Assembly: GCA_001642005.1 (NCBI GenBank)
Contig: LWCA01000473.1
Coordinates: 1 to 26,388, forward strand
Length of the DNA stretch: 26,388 nucleotides
Origin: Intoshia linei
Lineage: Eukaryota > Orthonectida > Rhopaluridae
Reading direction: 5' to 3'
Below are positions 1 to 10,800 of the stretch, piece after piece (positions within the stretch are counted from its first letter, which is position 1; each line of letters starts with the position of its first letter). The position numbers and the translations under genes were made by a program. Below the pieces are notes generated by a model. That model saw only the letters and a list, made by a program, of their open reading frames with translations. It was not told the origin of the DNA and searched no databases.

Positions 1-219
1 GTGAAATCTTATCGGTGATATAGCGTTTCTAATCAATTGTATCAATAAAAACGATATACTTTTGTGAATCACCTAATGTCTTCACGGCCAAAACGTCAAA
101 TTACCCTTTTTTGCAAAATTAAGAAAGTCTTATAATGTTATGCAAAATAAATTCTGGAATGGTTTTTAAATTTTAAATTCATACCTAAGGAAAAATCCCA
201 ATTTTACCAACCCTTAACG

Positions 220-820
220 GAAAAATTGTCAGTATAAACACTAAAATGTCAGTAATAAAAATGTACTTTGTCAGTATTTAATTACATATTTGTCAGTTTT
301 TAATTGCTTTCTTGTCAGTACATAATTGTATTTGTGTCAGTAAATATATTAATTAGATCAGTATTCATCGAAAATTGTAAGTGACTCAACAAAAATGTAT
401 ATAGAAATAAACACATTTTATAAAATTAATATTTTGTCCGTAAAAAAATTAAATTGTAAGTTTGATGATTTTGGAGTGTTAGTATAAAAATTAGAAATAT
501 TCTATGGTGTTTACACCAGAGAATATTTTTTTGATGAGAACAAATAGAATGTAATTATGGCAATAGTGGAGTATTGTAATATATATGTTACAAAAGTATT
601 TTTTGTCAGTTTCAATTTATACAGAACATTCAATTTAAATACTGACAGTATATTTCAAGTACTGATAAAAATATTTTTTTTTACTGCCCTTCCAATTTAA
701 ATACTGACAATCTATTATTTATACTGACACCTTGTCAACTGGGACTTAAAACACTGACAATCCATTATATCAACTGAAAATTCAATATTTTTACTGACAA
801 ACCATCTAAAATACTAAAAC
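220..820. repeat. Inverted pair of short-period arrays (TGTCAGT / ACTGACA)
   Basis: The left arm carries TGTCAGT at 227, 247, 269, 291, 313 and 335, then decayed copies near 356 and 376, a spacing of 20-22 nt. The right arm carries the reverse complement ACTGACA or close variants at 641, 661, 683, 703, 723, 753, 773, 793 and 813, a spacing of mostly 20 nt. Spacers are AT-rich and poorly conserved. The arms face each other across about 250 bp with no ORF. This is seen directly. I infer a foldback-type non-autonomous element or an expanded pair of transposase or protein binding sites. Confidence 0.75.
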
Positions 821-1014
821 TTTACGGATGAAAATACCTACGCGATAAATATTAGCTATTTTTAATACAAAAATTTTATTTTGTTTTAAAAAGTTTTTTG
901 TTTCATCATCAGTTTAAGTAAATATTAAATCGTTTATAATTTGTTTATCGATAATGTTTTTATTTGAGAACTTTATTTTGTTTTGTTTGTGATATTTAGT
1001 TTTTATGGGATATT

Positions 1015-1265
1015 CCGCAATTCTGTAAAACTGGATTTTTACCTTAAAGGTTTGTAAAACTAGAATTTTGCTTTTAGGGTTGGTAAAACTGGATTTTTTC
1101 TTATATGGTTGGTAAAACCGGATTTTTCCGTTAAAGGTTGATAAAACTAGAATTTTCCTTAAAAGTTGTTAAAACTAAATTTTTCCTGTTAGTGTTGCTA
1201 AATTTTGATTTTTAGTAAAAATGGTTTGATTTAAGTAAAAATGGTTGGATTTTAGTAGACACTCA
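1015..1265 (+). repeat. GTAAAACTGG-type tandem array (foldback family B, right arm)
   Basis: About eight imperfect units of roughly 28-30 nt, each with a core like GTAAAACTGGATTTTT followed by CCTTTAAGGGTTG. The array ends in 'ggttggattttagtagacac', the same terminus seen at 7640-7665. Reverse-complement arms of the same family start with 'gggtgtctacttaaatcc' near 9275. This copy appears as a single arm, with no partner recognised to the left. Confidence 0.7.
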
Positions 1266-1339
1266 TATTTTTATTACACGTTATAAATTAGTTGAAATAC
1301 ATAATATAATAATTAAATGTAATATAAATAATTATTTAG

Positions 1340-1592
1340 TTCATTCAATTATGATAACTACTGCGACAAGGATAAAATACTCTCTAAATGTCCATCGTTT
1401 TCATCATGTGACAACCAAGGAAAATTTGTACGGTACAATAGGACATTATACATTTTTCTGTTTACCTTTTTATCAACAATTTTTATTATTATTGCTGTAG
1501 CTGTTTTTATATTATATAAAAAACGAAAAAATTTTATATTTAATTTTAAAAACATTACCAAAAAAGAACCAGCTTTCAACATTGGAGATTAA
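1340..1592 (+). CDS. C-terminal exon of a single-pass membrane protein (family not recognised)
   Basis: The exon opens after an 'attatttag' acceptor in mid-codon (phase 2) and runs 83 codons to TAA. It encodes a short cysteine-containing segment (NYCDKDK, SKCPS, SSCDN), then a strongly hydrophobic stretch of about 25 residues (from TLYIFLF to VFILY), a basic stop-transfer run KKRKN and a cytoplasmic tail of about 20 residues ending in FNIGD. This is the layout of the end of a type I membrane protein with a Cys-containing ectodomain. A polyadenylation signal AATAAA lies at 1633-1638. Upstream exons are outside the window or hidden in the repeats. An antisense ORF over the same bases has no domain signature, so this strand is preferred. 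Confidence 0.55.
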
Positions 1593-2554
1593 TATTTAAT
1601 TGTTTTAAATACTACATTTATTGTATAGATATAATAAATCTATTTTAGCACATGTACATTAAATTAAATTAATAATTAATATGTAAATAATAATTTTCAT
1701 TGTAATTTACAATTATCACTAATCACCTAAAATACCTGAAAGTACCTAAGAATACACCACATTCGAAAAAGTTTCACATTAAACTGTAAAACAAAACATA
1801 AATTCTCATTTCAAATATAAATTTTAACTTTTAATTAAAGTTAATTTTTCAACCTCTAGGTCCTAGATTCTAAGTCACAGCCAACATTCAAATTTTTCAT
1901 AAATATTATATTAAGAATTATCAAAGATGAGCAATTGAGTAATTATCTAAAATCTAACGTAAGTAAACGTAGATTCTTCATAAAAGGATTAGTAAAATTA
2001 GATTCTTCATAAAAAGGATGTACTTTTAAATGGCGTGGACGACTCGAATCATTATTTTATAAGAATGTTAATTCATACGAATATTTACACTGAAAAATCA
2101 ACAAATTATTTGTAGTAGGAAATTAAATTCTCTAATTATCTCAAAAATGCATTGTAAAAATACTATATCTTGTATTTTATCCTACACATTTTTGTTGAAA
2201 TTATGACTAAATTTTATAATTTTTGATATATACAATGACTAGTAAACAAAAAAAATGTAAATTTACAAATTCACAAAAATTGTATTTACTCAAATAAATT
2301 AAATCCTAACTTTTTAAAATTTAAATCTAATATTAAAATTATAAAATATCGACTACAGTATGTATTTGATTATTGACACTTGGTTTACAAAATAAATATT
2401 TAAACGGTAAATACAAAATTTACTACTTTTCACTAGATAGTGCGCATTTCTTAAATTTAATAATTTATAATTTAAAACAAATTAAAAATGTATGTCTGAA
2501 AATCTTAATCAACCTATATTCTTTATCAAAGTACTCTAAATTAAATTTAATCTA
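1593..2554. other. Intergenic stretch, nothing recognised
   Basis: AT-rich sequence between the end of the membrane-protein gene and the bZIP start. A candidate polyadenylation signal for the upstream gene is at 1633-1638, and the promoter and 5' UTR of the bZIP gene presumably lie in the right-hand part. Short open frames here show no domain or codon signature. Confidence 0.6.
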
Positions 2555-3558
2555 ATGTCTGAAAACTTGGAATTCTTGGACAGTCTCATTGAACAAGATA
2601 TCAATTTCCAGAAAACTTATAAAAATAATTTATTCAAATGTGTTAAAATTGGTATACCTATGAACGATACAAGTTTATTTTATGAAAATTTATCTATTGA
2701 TATTTTAGCAAATATGGCGATGGAGGATGATGGTTTCTTTTAATTATTTTTAAATAAAAATATTTTCTCTCCAGTTCGCTAATATTGGGAACCTCAACAT
2801 GTCATTTACATATACTAATAAATAATTAATTATTTAAAATTCATAACTTCAAAACTTGTATAAATGAAAGTTATTAAAATACATATATACTTTTTATAAA
2901 CTTTTATGGCGATATAGAGTAGGGATGAGTAACAATGGGATAATTTTTTTTATATTTTATTTTTATCATGCAGTCATTTTACGCGTGTGTGTGTTCAGCT
3001 TTATTTAAATAACTACCCGTCTTAGAATTTTATAAAGTCCGTAATTCAATTACATTTTTTTCTTCGGGGGAAATAATAAGATAAATTTCAACCTCCCAAA
3101 CTTACAGGTCAAAAACCCCAATTGTCCTTTTTTTGAAAATCAAACGAGTTGGAGAATTTAAAAAAAAATATATGCTGATACAAATTTTAAAATCATAAAC
3201 ATTATCATAAATTTAAATTTAAAAAAATTTAATAAACTTAATAATTAATAATTTAGAAAACATTGTAAGACCCTCATCAGTGAATTTAAATCTTAAAAAT
3301 GATACTTGGAAACCTCCTAAACATCGTCGGACTGCCAGCGAAGATATTCGAAAATTATCGATTGAGCAGAGGAATGAAAGGAGGCGTGCTCAAAGTAGAA
3401 CCGCTTCAAGAAATTATAGACAACGTAAAAAAACGGATAAAGTAAAAATACAGAGCAAAGTTGTAGATTTACAAAAAGAACTTACCTTGATTCAATTTAG
3501 ATTAGACAAAACTTTAAAAGTTTGTGATTTTTTAAAAAATACGATCAGTAATAAATGA
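2555..3558 (+). CDS. Small bZIP transcription factor, ATF4-like, two exons
   Basis: Exons 2555-2732 and 3281-3558. Donor ..GATG|GTTTCT and acceptor ..ATCAG|TG join in frame as DDV, giving 151 residues. The N-terminal half is acidic (MSENLEFLDSLIEQD.., MAMEDD), as expected of an activation region. Residues about 90-115 form a basic region (RNERRRAQSRTASRNYRQRKK) followed by an amphipathic helix with leucines and other hydrophobics in heptads to the C terminus. The RTAxRxYRQrKK pattern is closest to ATF4/ATF5 (NKTAATRYRQKKR), which regulate amino-acid and stress responses. The normally invariant Asn of the basic region is Ser. A polyadenylation signal AATAAA is at 3674. The intron (548 bp) contains a family A dispersed repeat. 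The splice join is inferred from frame; the alternative is that exon 2 belongs to another upstream exon. Confidence 0.6.
2960..3240 (+). repeat. Dispersed repeat family A, copy inside the bZIP intron
   Basis: Contains the block 'ctttatttaaataactaccc' and the following 'gtcttagaattttataaagt', also present at about 6150-6200 and 13305-13355, then 'aacctcccaaacttac' and 'tcaaaaaccccaatt' blocks matching 6245-6290. Boundaries are approximate. No ORF. Confidence 0.65.
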
Positions 3559-4855
3559 ATCAAATTATTCTTTCTAATACTTATGTAGAATGGTATAATG
3601 TAATTCAATGTATAAGTTATGTGTATTATTAAAAGTTTTTTAATTTGAATTATTTCATTTCACGGATATTTTCAATAAATTTTTAATATAAATTATTTTG
3701 GAAATGTAAACATATTTATCTTTTTCGTCATGTACATAATATGTACTACTTATTTATTTAAGTATCTAAATTTGTTAATATTAAATCCTTTACTTTATTT
3801 ACTAAATTTATATAAAATTGAATGTCTGTGTGTTACCGTTTATTATAAAAATTAACAATTCTAGAAATTAAAAATAGTCAAAATTTTAATACAGTTTTTC
3901 GCAGTCATGTTTTGATCTCTATTTCATTTTCCGATAATGAGACTCCAGGGTCAAAACCCCAATTTTCAACCCAAAAATTTAAAAAACATAAATTCTAGGA
4001 TGCGTTTTATAATAATTAACATTGTCGTAAATTTCACCATCAGAAACGTACATCTTCATGGTCAAAATCACAAATAACCTTTTTTTATAAATTATAAAGT
4101 CCTAAAATTTTATAAAACATAAATTCTGGGATGGTTTTTAAATACATAAGCATTACCATAAATGACAACTTCAAAACCGTTAAAAGTTTTTATTTTCACG
4201 ATCAAAGCCCTATATTAACTTTTTTTAAAAAATGAAAATAGTCCCAGATCTATTTAATGATTACAGCTCATACACTATCTCATCCAGTTAACATAAACAA
4301 AAAAATTTAATCTCACAAAGTGACGCTTTCACGGTCAAAAAAGCTCTTTTTTATTCTTATTTTTTTCAATACTATTTTTTACTAATATTCCTAGTATTAA
4401 AAAAAGATAATTCAGATACAGTTTATTCCAGTAGATTTAGATACAAAATATCAACCTCAAAAATAAGATACGGGTACTTTATATCCAATTTATATATTTG
4501 TAATAATACATTTTTTGAAATTATTAATTATAAGTACATAAAATTTAGTCAATAATTTCAAAATTCACATTATAATAATTACTACCATATAGATTTGTAT
4601 AATACAAAACTATGTTGCATTCAAAATTTATATATAAATATCTTAAAAAATCAATATTTATCATTATAAATGTATAAAATTAAAACGACGACATGAGTGA
4701 GTTAATTATTTGGTATTGAATTCAACATAATTTTTAGTAAAATACAATACATTTTGCCAAAATTGATTTAAAAAATGATTGATTATTTTTAAAATGTAAT
4801 TAATATTGTTGTACAAAAATATAACAGGTTATTCATATTTAAAAAAAATTTACCA
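3559..4855. other. Intergenic stretch with family A repeat
   Basis: 3' flank of the bZIP gene (AATAAA at 3674-3679), then a family A repeat from about 3900 to 4370 with recurring units containing 'tcaaaaccccaatttt' and 'cattgtcgtaaattt'. The right part is the presumed promoter and leader of the monooxygenase gene starting at 4856. No coding exon supported. Confidence 0.6.
3900..4370 (+). repeat. Dispersed repeat family A, tandem-unit form
   Basis: At least three imperfect units of roughly 110-135 bp, each with 'ggtcaaaa..cccaaatta' then an A/T run, 'aaattctaggatgcgtttt' and 'taacattgtcgtaaattt'. The same unit recurs at 22080-22400 and, in the opposite direction, near 20440-20760. Confidence 0.6.
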
Positions 4856-7800
4856 ATGAATTTTAATATTTACATAATTGTATTGCTTCATTTAACAAGT
4901 AGTAGATTTAATAATTTCGATAATAATACAACATGGTTCACATCTAATTGTAATTCAAATTTAATTGTGCATTGGTCAGTTGAATACAAGAATACCATGA
5001 AAGTGGTTACATTTAAACTTGAATCAAAATCAAATTTTTTTTCAATGGGTCTAGCATCAAAATGTTCAAATATTAACATGTTTTCCATTTTAAAATTTCA
5101 TTTTTTCAATACCAATCTATTTGAAAAACAAAATTTGCATATTTTTCAAGTTTACTGGATTATATTCCATTTTTCATCTAAACGACAAATTGATAAAAAG
5201 GTTATTTTTAAATTTATTTAAAAGTAAAATTTTTTTTACCTTTTTCAAATATTTGTTCGTTTTTTATTAACAAATAAGAGTGATTGTATTTATATATAAT
5301 TTGATTGTTAATTAATATTTACAGGAATACTTTGAAATTGAAAAAAAAAGTGACACTAAAATTATATCGAGTAATTTGGATATTGTATCAATTCAAGACT
5401 ATTATGTAACAAAAAAATATTTTAACAAAAATTATGTTGTCCTATTTCAAATCAATCTTGATGAACTCGATCCCAATTTCGATAGTAAAGTAATTAATAT
5501 CGATTTATTATCATAATATAAATTATGCCAGTGTTCGCCAAAGGGTGGTTTGAGACATAAAAATTTTTTTAGATATGAGAGTAATAGTTAACGCAAGTGC
5601 AAGCCAAAGTTTTAATAGGGTAGTGCTGCAAAAACGTTTAGCAGAACTAATCGTTCTCTAGTCGACCTTAAATAAAATTAGATACCTTAAAATAATTTGC
5701 AAACGATGCGTAATGTCATACAACCCCTACACTATCATTTAACATATCTAAGGGACTTGACAGCCAATGCAAATTTTCCACACAAAAAAATCAACCGATA
5801 ATATTAAAATATATAATCTTTTTTATATGCTCAATATGAAAAAATGAGGCCAATTTAACAAATTTTTATCGAGACCCGGGGATGTGGCTTCTGGTATTAT
5901 AGGTTCGACGTTGTGTAAATTAGTGGGTATATAAGAATTGATAATACATGTTGGTACTTTCTACAAATTTTTACCGATTGCCTCTGTAAAAAATTAAAAA
6001 CCAATAAAATAGAGCAGATGTGGGGAAAGTGTAGCCTTATTGACGATTTGGTGCGGCCTTCTGAACCATTTTAATTATTTTTCATTTAAAATTATTTTAT
6101 TTATCCTTACTTATATAATATGCCACGCGATTTTTATTTGTGTGTGTGTATGTTCCACTTTATTGAACAAACTACCAGTCTTAAAATTTTATAAAGTCCA
6201 CATTTCAATTACAGTTTTTTTCGAAACATATAATAAGATAAATTTCAACCTCCCAAACTTACGTCTAACGGGTCAAAAACCCCAATCGTCTTTTTTTTTG
6301 ATAATCAAAAGAGTTGGAAAATTTAAAAAAATGTAGACGCTGATACGGATTTTACAATCATAAACATTACCATAAATTTAAATTTAAAAAAATTATATTT
6401 TCAGGGCCAAAACCCCAAATTACCCTTATTTTAATAATGAAAACAGCCATATAATTTAAAAAAATTTACAGGTGGTACAGTTGTATCCTGTTAACACACA
6501 TAAAATCTTTTCATTTCTCAAAATTACTTTCTTACGTCTTCACAATCAAAAAAACACTTTTATAATTAAAATATTTTAAATATCTTACCATATTTATCAA
6601 CAGGTTTTTAGGAAAATTTTTTTTCGCATATTTAAAGATGGTTTAGGGAAATTTTTTGTACCATATTTTAAAGAGGATTTAAGGGGAATTTTCTTTTTAA
6701 CATAATTTCAAGGGGCTTTTAGGTAATTTTTAGGGAACCCTGAAATGTACTCTAATGAAAAGATTTACAAAAAATATTTCTCAGCCTAATGTATATTTTG
6801 AATTATATTTATAATTTAATTAGAACGGCACACAAATGTTAAGAACATTTCAAATATCAAAATTAAGCCAAATAGGTACAAAAAAACAAATTTGTTGTTC
6901 GGTAAATTTTATTTTTTTATATTAAACTAGACAGTTATTATATATTGTTTCTTGGTACAAACAGCAGCAAGCTCTACCGAGGGCGAACTTTTTTACTTAT
7001 ATCAAAAAAATAAACTTACTATATTTATGAAATAAATAAAATTTAACTTTTAATTTCAAACATATTTGATATGAAGAATTTTAAATTTTACATTGTATAA
7101 TACATTTTATTTATAAAAATTTATTTGATGCGCAACGATTTGTTCGACCATGCCGGATCAATTAGATTATTTGACAAAAATTATCTAATATAATGTATTT
7201 GTAATGTAGATTCAGCTGGTTAAAAGTCAATTGAATAACTACGTATATAAAAACCTTGAAAAATATGAAACTTTTCGAATTACAGCCTCGCACGTATTAA
7301 TTATTGTTGAGAATATAATTAAACCCAACCATTTTTACTAAAAATCCCCTTTTACTACCATTTAATGGAAAAAATAAGTTTTACTAAACCTTAAGGGAAA
7401 TTCTGTAATTCTGTAAAACTGTATTTTTCCCTTTAAAGGTTGGTAAAACTAGAATTTTTCCTAAAGGAGTTTGAAAACCGAATTTTTCCTTTTAGGGTTG
7501 GTAAAACTGGAATTTTCCCTAAAGGGTTTTTAAAACTACATTTTTCTTTATAAAATTAGTAAAACTAGATTTTTATTTTAAAGGTTGTTATTACTGAATT
7601 TTTGCATTTAAATTTTTATTTGTATTTTTGTTAGTAAATATGGTTGGATTTTAGCAGACACCCATTATTTTTTATATCATATAAAAATTATACATTGATA
7701 TTTCAGACACTTGTACCTAAAAATTCTACAATATATTGGTGCAAATTGGTGGAATTACCTTTCAAACACGAAATTAATATAATAGGGGTAATAATATAAT

Positions 7801-10800
7801 AATTATAATTATAAAAAGTTATTAGCAAACGTTCAATAAAAAAAATATATAAAAATAATCAAACATTATTTTTAATTTGTTTTATTGATTTTTAAAAAAA
7901 TTGCTTTTAAAATAAATTATCCAAATTTTTTAAAGACAGCGAAAAGACGGAAAAAATTAATTTTATTAAAAAAAACCGATACAATTGAGTGTCCAATTTT
8001 TATTTTATTTTTATAAATTACATTTAACAGTACGAACCTTCATTGTCTACAAAACTACCACATCATATTCAAGTATATGAATGCAATAAAAGTCTAATTA
8101 AAAATTTGGATTATAAAATCTCGTGTAATAATCCGTACAATTATACATCAGAAAAACAAATTTGTTCAACCGTATTTGCAGCTTGGGCTATTGGTTCGAA
8201 TGTAATTTAGAATTGTTAATATACTTTAATTATAAATTTACTAAACCATAGGGAATAATATACATTAACGGAACAGCACGTAAATTAAACCAAGAAAACA
8301 AAATTTATTGGATAGAAATACACTACAATAATCCTACTTTACAAGGTAAGTTTAATAAAAAATTATTAAAAATTAAATTAAGACCAAATGGATGATTCTG
8401 GTTTGAAATTTTATTATACACCAGTCATTAATGGTAAATTGACAAAAATGGTTAATTGTATGAAAACGAATATACAAAATCTTTTTATTGATGAATATAC
8501 AAATATTGGAATACTGGAAATAGGATTAACATATGTCGATAACTATTTAATACCACCAAACTCTGATAATTGGAGTTGGACAGCATCTTGCTTATCTTCG
8601 TGTACACAAAATGTAAAAAATATATACAATACTTAGTTTTACAATGATTTAATTTTATTTAGAATTTTCCTAAAACAGGAATATGGGTTTTTGCGGCGCA
8701 GCTTCATAGTCATAATTTGGGAGTTTCCATTGAAATTAATGTTTATAGAAATGGGAAATTTCTAAAAAGTTTAATGGTTGATAACAATTATACCAGCAAA
8801 TTCCAAGATATTAGATATTTAAACAAATTGGAGCATTTATTACCGGTTTTTATTGGGACTAATATAAATATTTATATTTATGTATTTATATTTATTATTT
8901 ATATATACAATGTATCAGCGTTTTACGACTATAGACCTCGAAAAATCAAAAAATAATTTGTAAAAAAATATGAAAGATTGTCCAATTATATTATAAAAAA
9001 ACTAGTTTGAATGTTATGTACTACGTACAAACAGGACCTAGCTCTGCCGAAGGCAAATAATCCAATAATTGTAAAATTTTCATCAATTTTTCAATTTTTA
9101 ATAAAAATTTTATTGTATTAACAGAGGTACCAAGGTGTGGAAAATTGTTGGCAAATAATAAAGGTTCAGTTTTTCATAAATTATTTCCCATATTTTTTTT
9201 TAAATCTTTTTAATAGAATCTATACTATTCAATGAATAGTATTCATTTTATAAGAATATCTAATTGAAAAAGGGTGTCTACTTAAATCCAAGCATTTTTA
9301 CCAAAAGCTAACTATTTTTACTTAAATCCAATAATTTTTACTAAAAATCAAAAATTACCAACCTTTTAGGGAAAATTGCTGTTTTACCAATCATTAAAAG
9401 AAAAATCAGTTTTACCAAAGCTTTAGGGAAAATTCCAGTTTTACTAACCCTAATAGGAAAAATGCAGTTAAGGTTTTAACCTTTTAGGATTGGTAAAAAG
9501 CGATTTTTCGTTTTAGGGTTTGTAAAAGTTGATTATTCCTTTAAGGTTTGGTTAAACTGCATTTTTCCCTGAAGGGTATGTAAAATTGGAATTTTCACTT
9601 AACCCATTAGTGACCGACACCCTCTATACTTTGGTCAAACATTATGATTTTCGAAATGTGTTATTTAAATATGCATATTTAAATATGTGTAAAATTTCTA
9701 AGGTTTTGAGATACTAGAACTGGGTAAACTGGGAATGACTACATATGTAGTCATTGGCCGCTAACCGAAAAACAACATTAATAAGTCCAAAATATGTCGA
9801 TAATTCGGTAAATAACTTTAGTTATATATATTTTGATATTCATTATGACTCAAAATTAAAATTTAACCAATAGGAGTAAGTGTCAATAGCAATAGCTATT
9901 TAAAGAAGTTTATATTCAATATTTGTAACGACAAAATTAATTTGATGATTTGATTGGATGACAAAATTATTTGATTATTTTAACTTTTTCGAAATGTAAT
10001 TAACAAAATTTAATTATTACAGTCAAAAGCATTAAAATAAAATTTTATTATTCAAATTTTGAATGATAATTTTGAAAACAAGTATTAATGTGTAAGGCTT
10101 TTTGGCATTTATTGCATTTTATGCGACAATTCTTTTTACACAGAATACACCTTCTTGGTTGAATACTAATAGGTACATGGTCGACTGCATCAAATCGAGA
10201 TGNTTTTGAAAACAAGTATTAATGTGTAAGGCTTTTTGGCATTTATTGCATTTTATGCGACAATTCTTTTTACACAGAATACACCTTCTTGGTTAAATAC
10301 TAATAGGTACATGGTTGACTGCATCAAATCGAGATGAAATCGATACTGTTAACTGAGGCCCTGTAGTTTGGCGAGGAAATGATGTAGTAATTGCAGCAAG
10401 AACTACGCTTCTTCGAAATTGTAATTGAGGCATTTTACATTGATGAATCATTTGGTACATACGCCATGCGTAAACCATTAGAACATTAATGCCATGGATC
10501 ATTAGAGAGAAATACCACTTCTTAGCTCTAATCAAGGGTCGATAATCCGAAGCCACTCTGTCTGTCACCACATCTGAAATTTAAGGTGTTTAAAGATAAA
10601 GTATATTCTTGGCTATAAGAAAAATATCTACTTGTTTCATTCCATCAAGTATTTTTCAAGGTACAATATGAAACATGAATGACTACATATGTAGTTATCG
10701 GTCACTAATGGGTTAAGGGTTGGTAAAACTGATTTTTTTATTTTAGAATTGGTAAGACCGAATTTTTCCTAAAGAGTTGATACAAGTAAGTTTTTTACTT

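Larger units (their letters stand above)
1..1339. other. Repeat-rich stretch, no gene resolved
   Basis: No coding exon could be supported here. The stretch holds a fragment of the dispersed 'gtcaaaaccccaaattaccc' repeat (about 75-180), the inverted pair of TGTCAGT/ACTGACA arrays (220-820) and a GTAAAACTGG array (1015-1260). It must lie inside or next to the intron that precedes the membrane-protein exon at 1340, because that exon begins in mid-codon right after an AG acceptor. Confidence 0.6.
9603..10712 (-). mobile_element. Internally deleted piggyBac element with TTAA duplication
   Basis: It is flanked by TTAA at 9599-9602 and 10713-10716, the target of piggyBac transposases. The terminal inverted repeats are identical for 15 bp (CCCATTAGTGACCGA at 9603 and its complement ending at 10712). 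Both ends also carry a subterminal palindrome-containing motif, 'gaatgactacatatgtagt', at about 9733 and 10677. Only the 3' part of a transposase gene remains (minus strand), so it is non-autonomous. An N at 10203 and a duplicated 133-bp block lie inside. Confidence 0.88.

Noticed and set aside
220-820. CRISPR-like array
   Set aside because: The repeated word is only 7 nt, the two arms are in opposite orientation, and the surroundings are eukaryotic with spliced genes.
1358-1582. Minus-strand ORF of 74 codons
   Set aside because: It is antisense to the membrane-protein exon, which has a splice acceptor, membrane segment, stop-transfer run and polyadenylation signal.
2373-2555. Plus-strand ORF of 60 codons before the bZIP start
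   Set aside because: AT-driven composition, no domain, and it ends at the bZIP ATG. More likely leader or promoter sequence.
4888-5088. Minus-strand ORF of 66 codons
   Set aside because: It is antisense to exon 1 of the monooxygenase gene; the plus frame carries the DOMON-like signature and splices onward in frame.
6040-6336. Plus-strand ORF of 98 codons
   Set aside because: It lies in dispersed repeat family A, whose other copies (2960, 13270) do not keep the frame.
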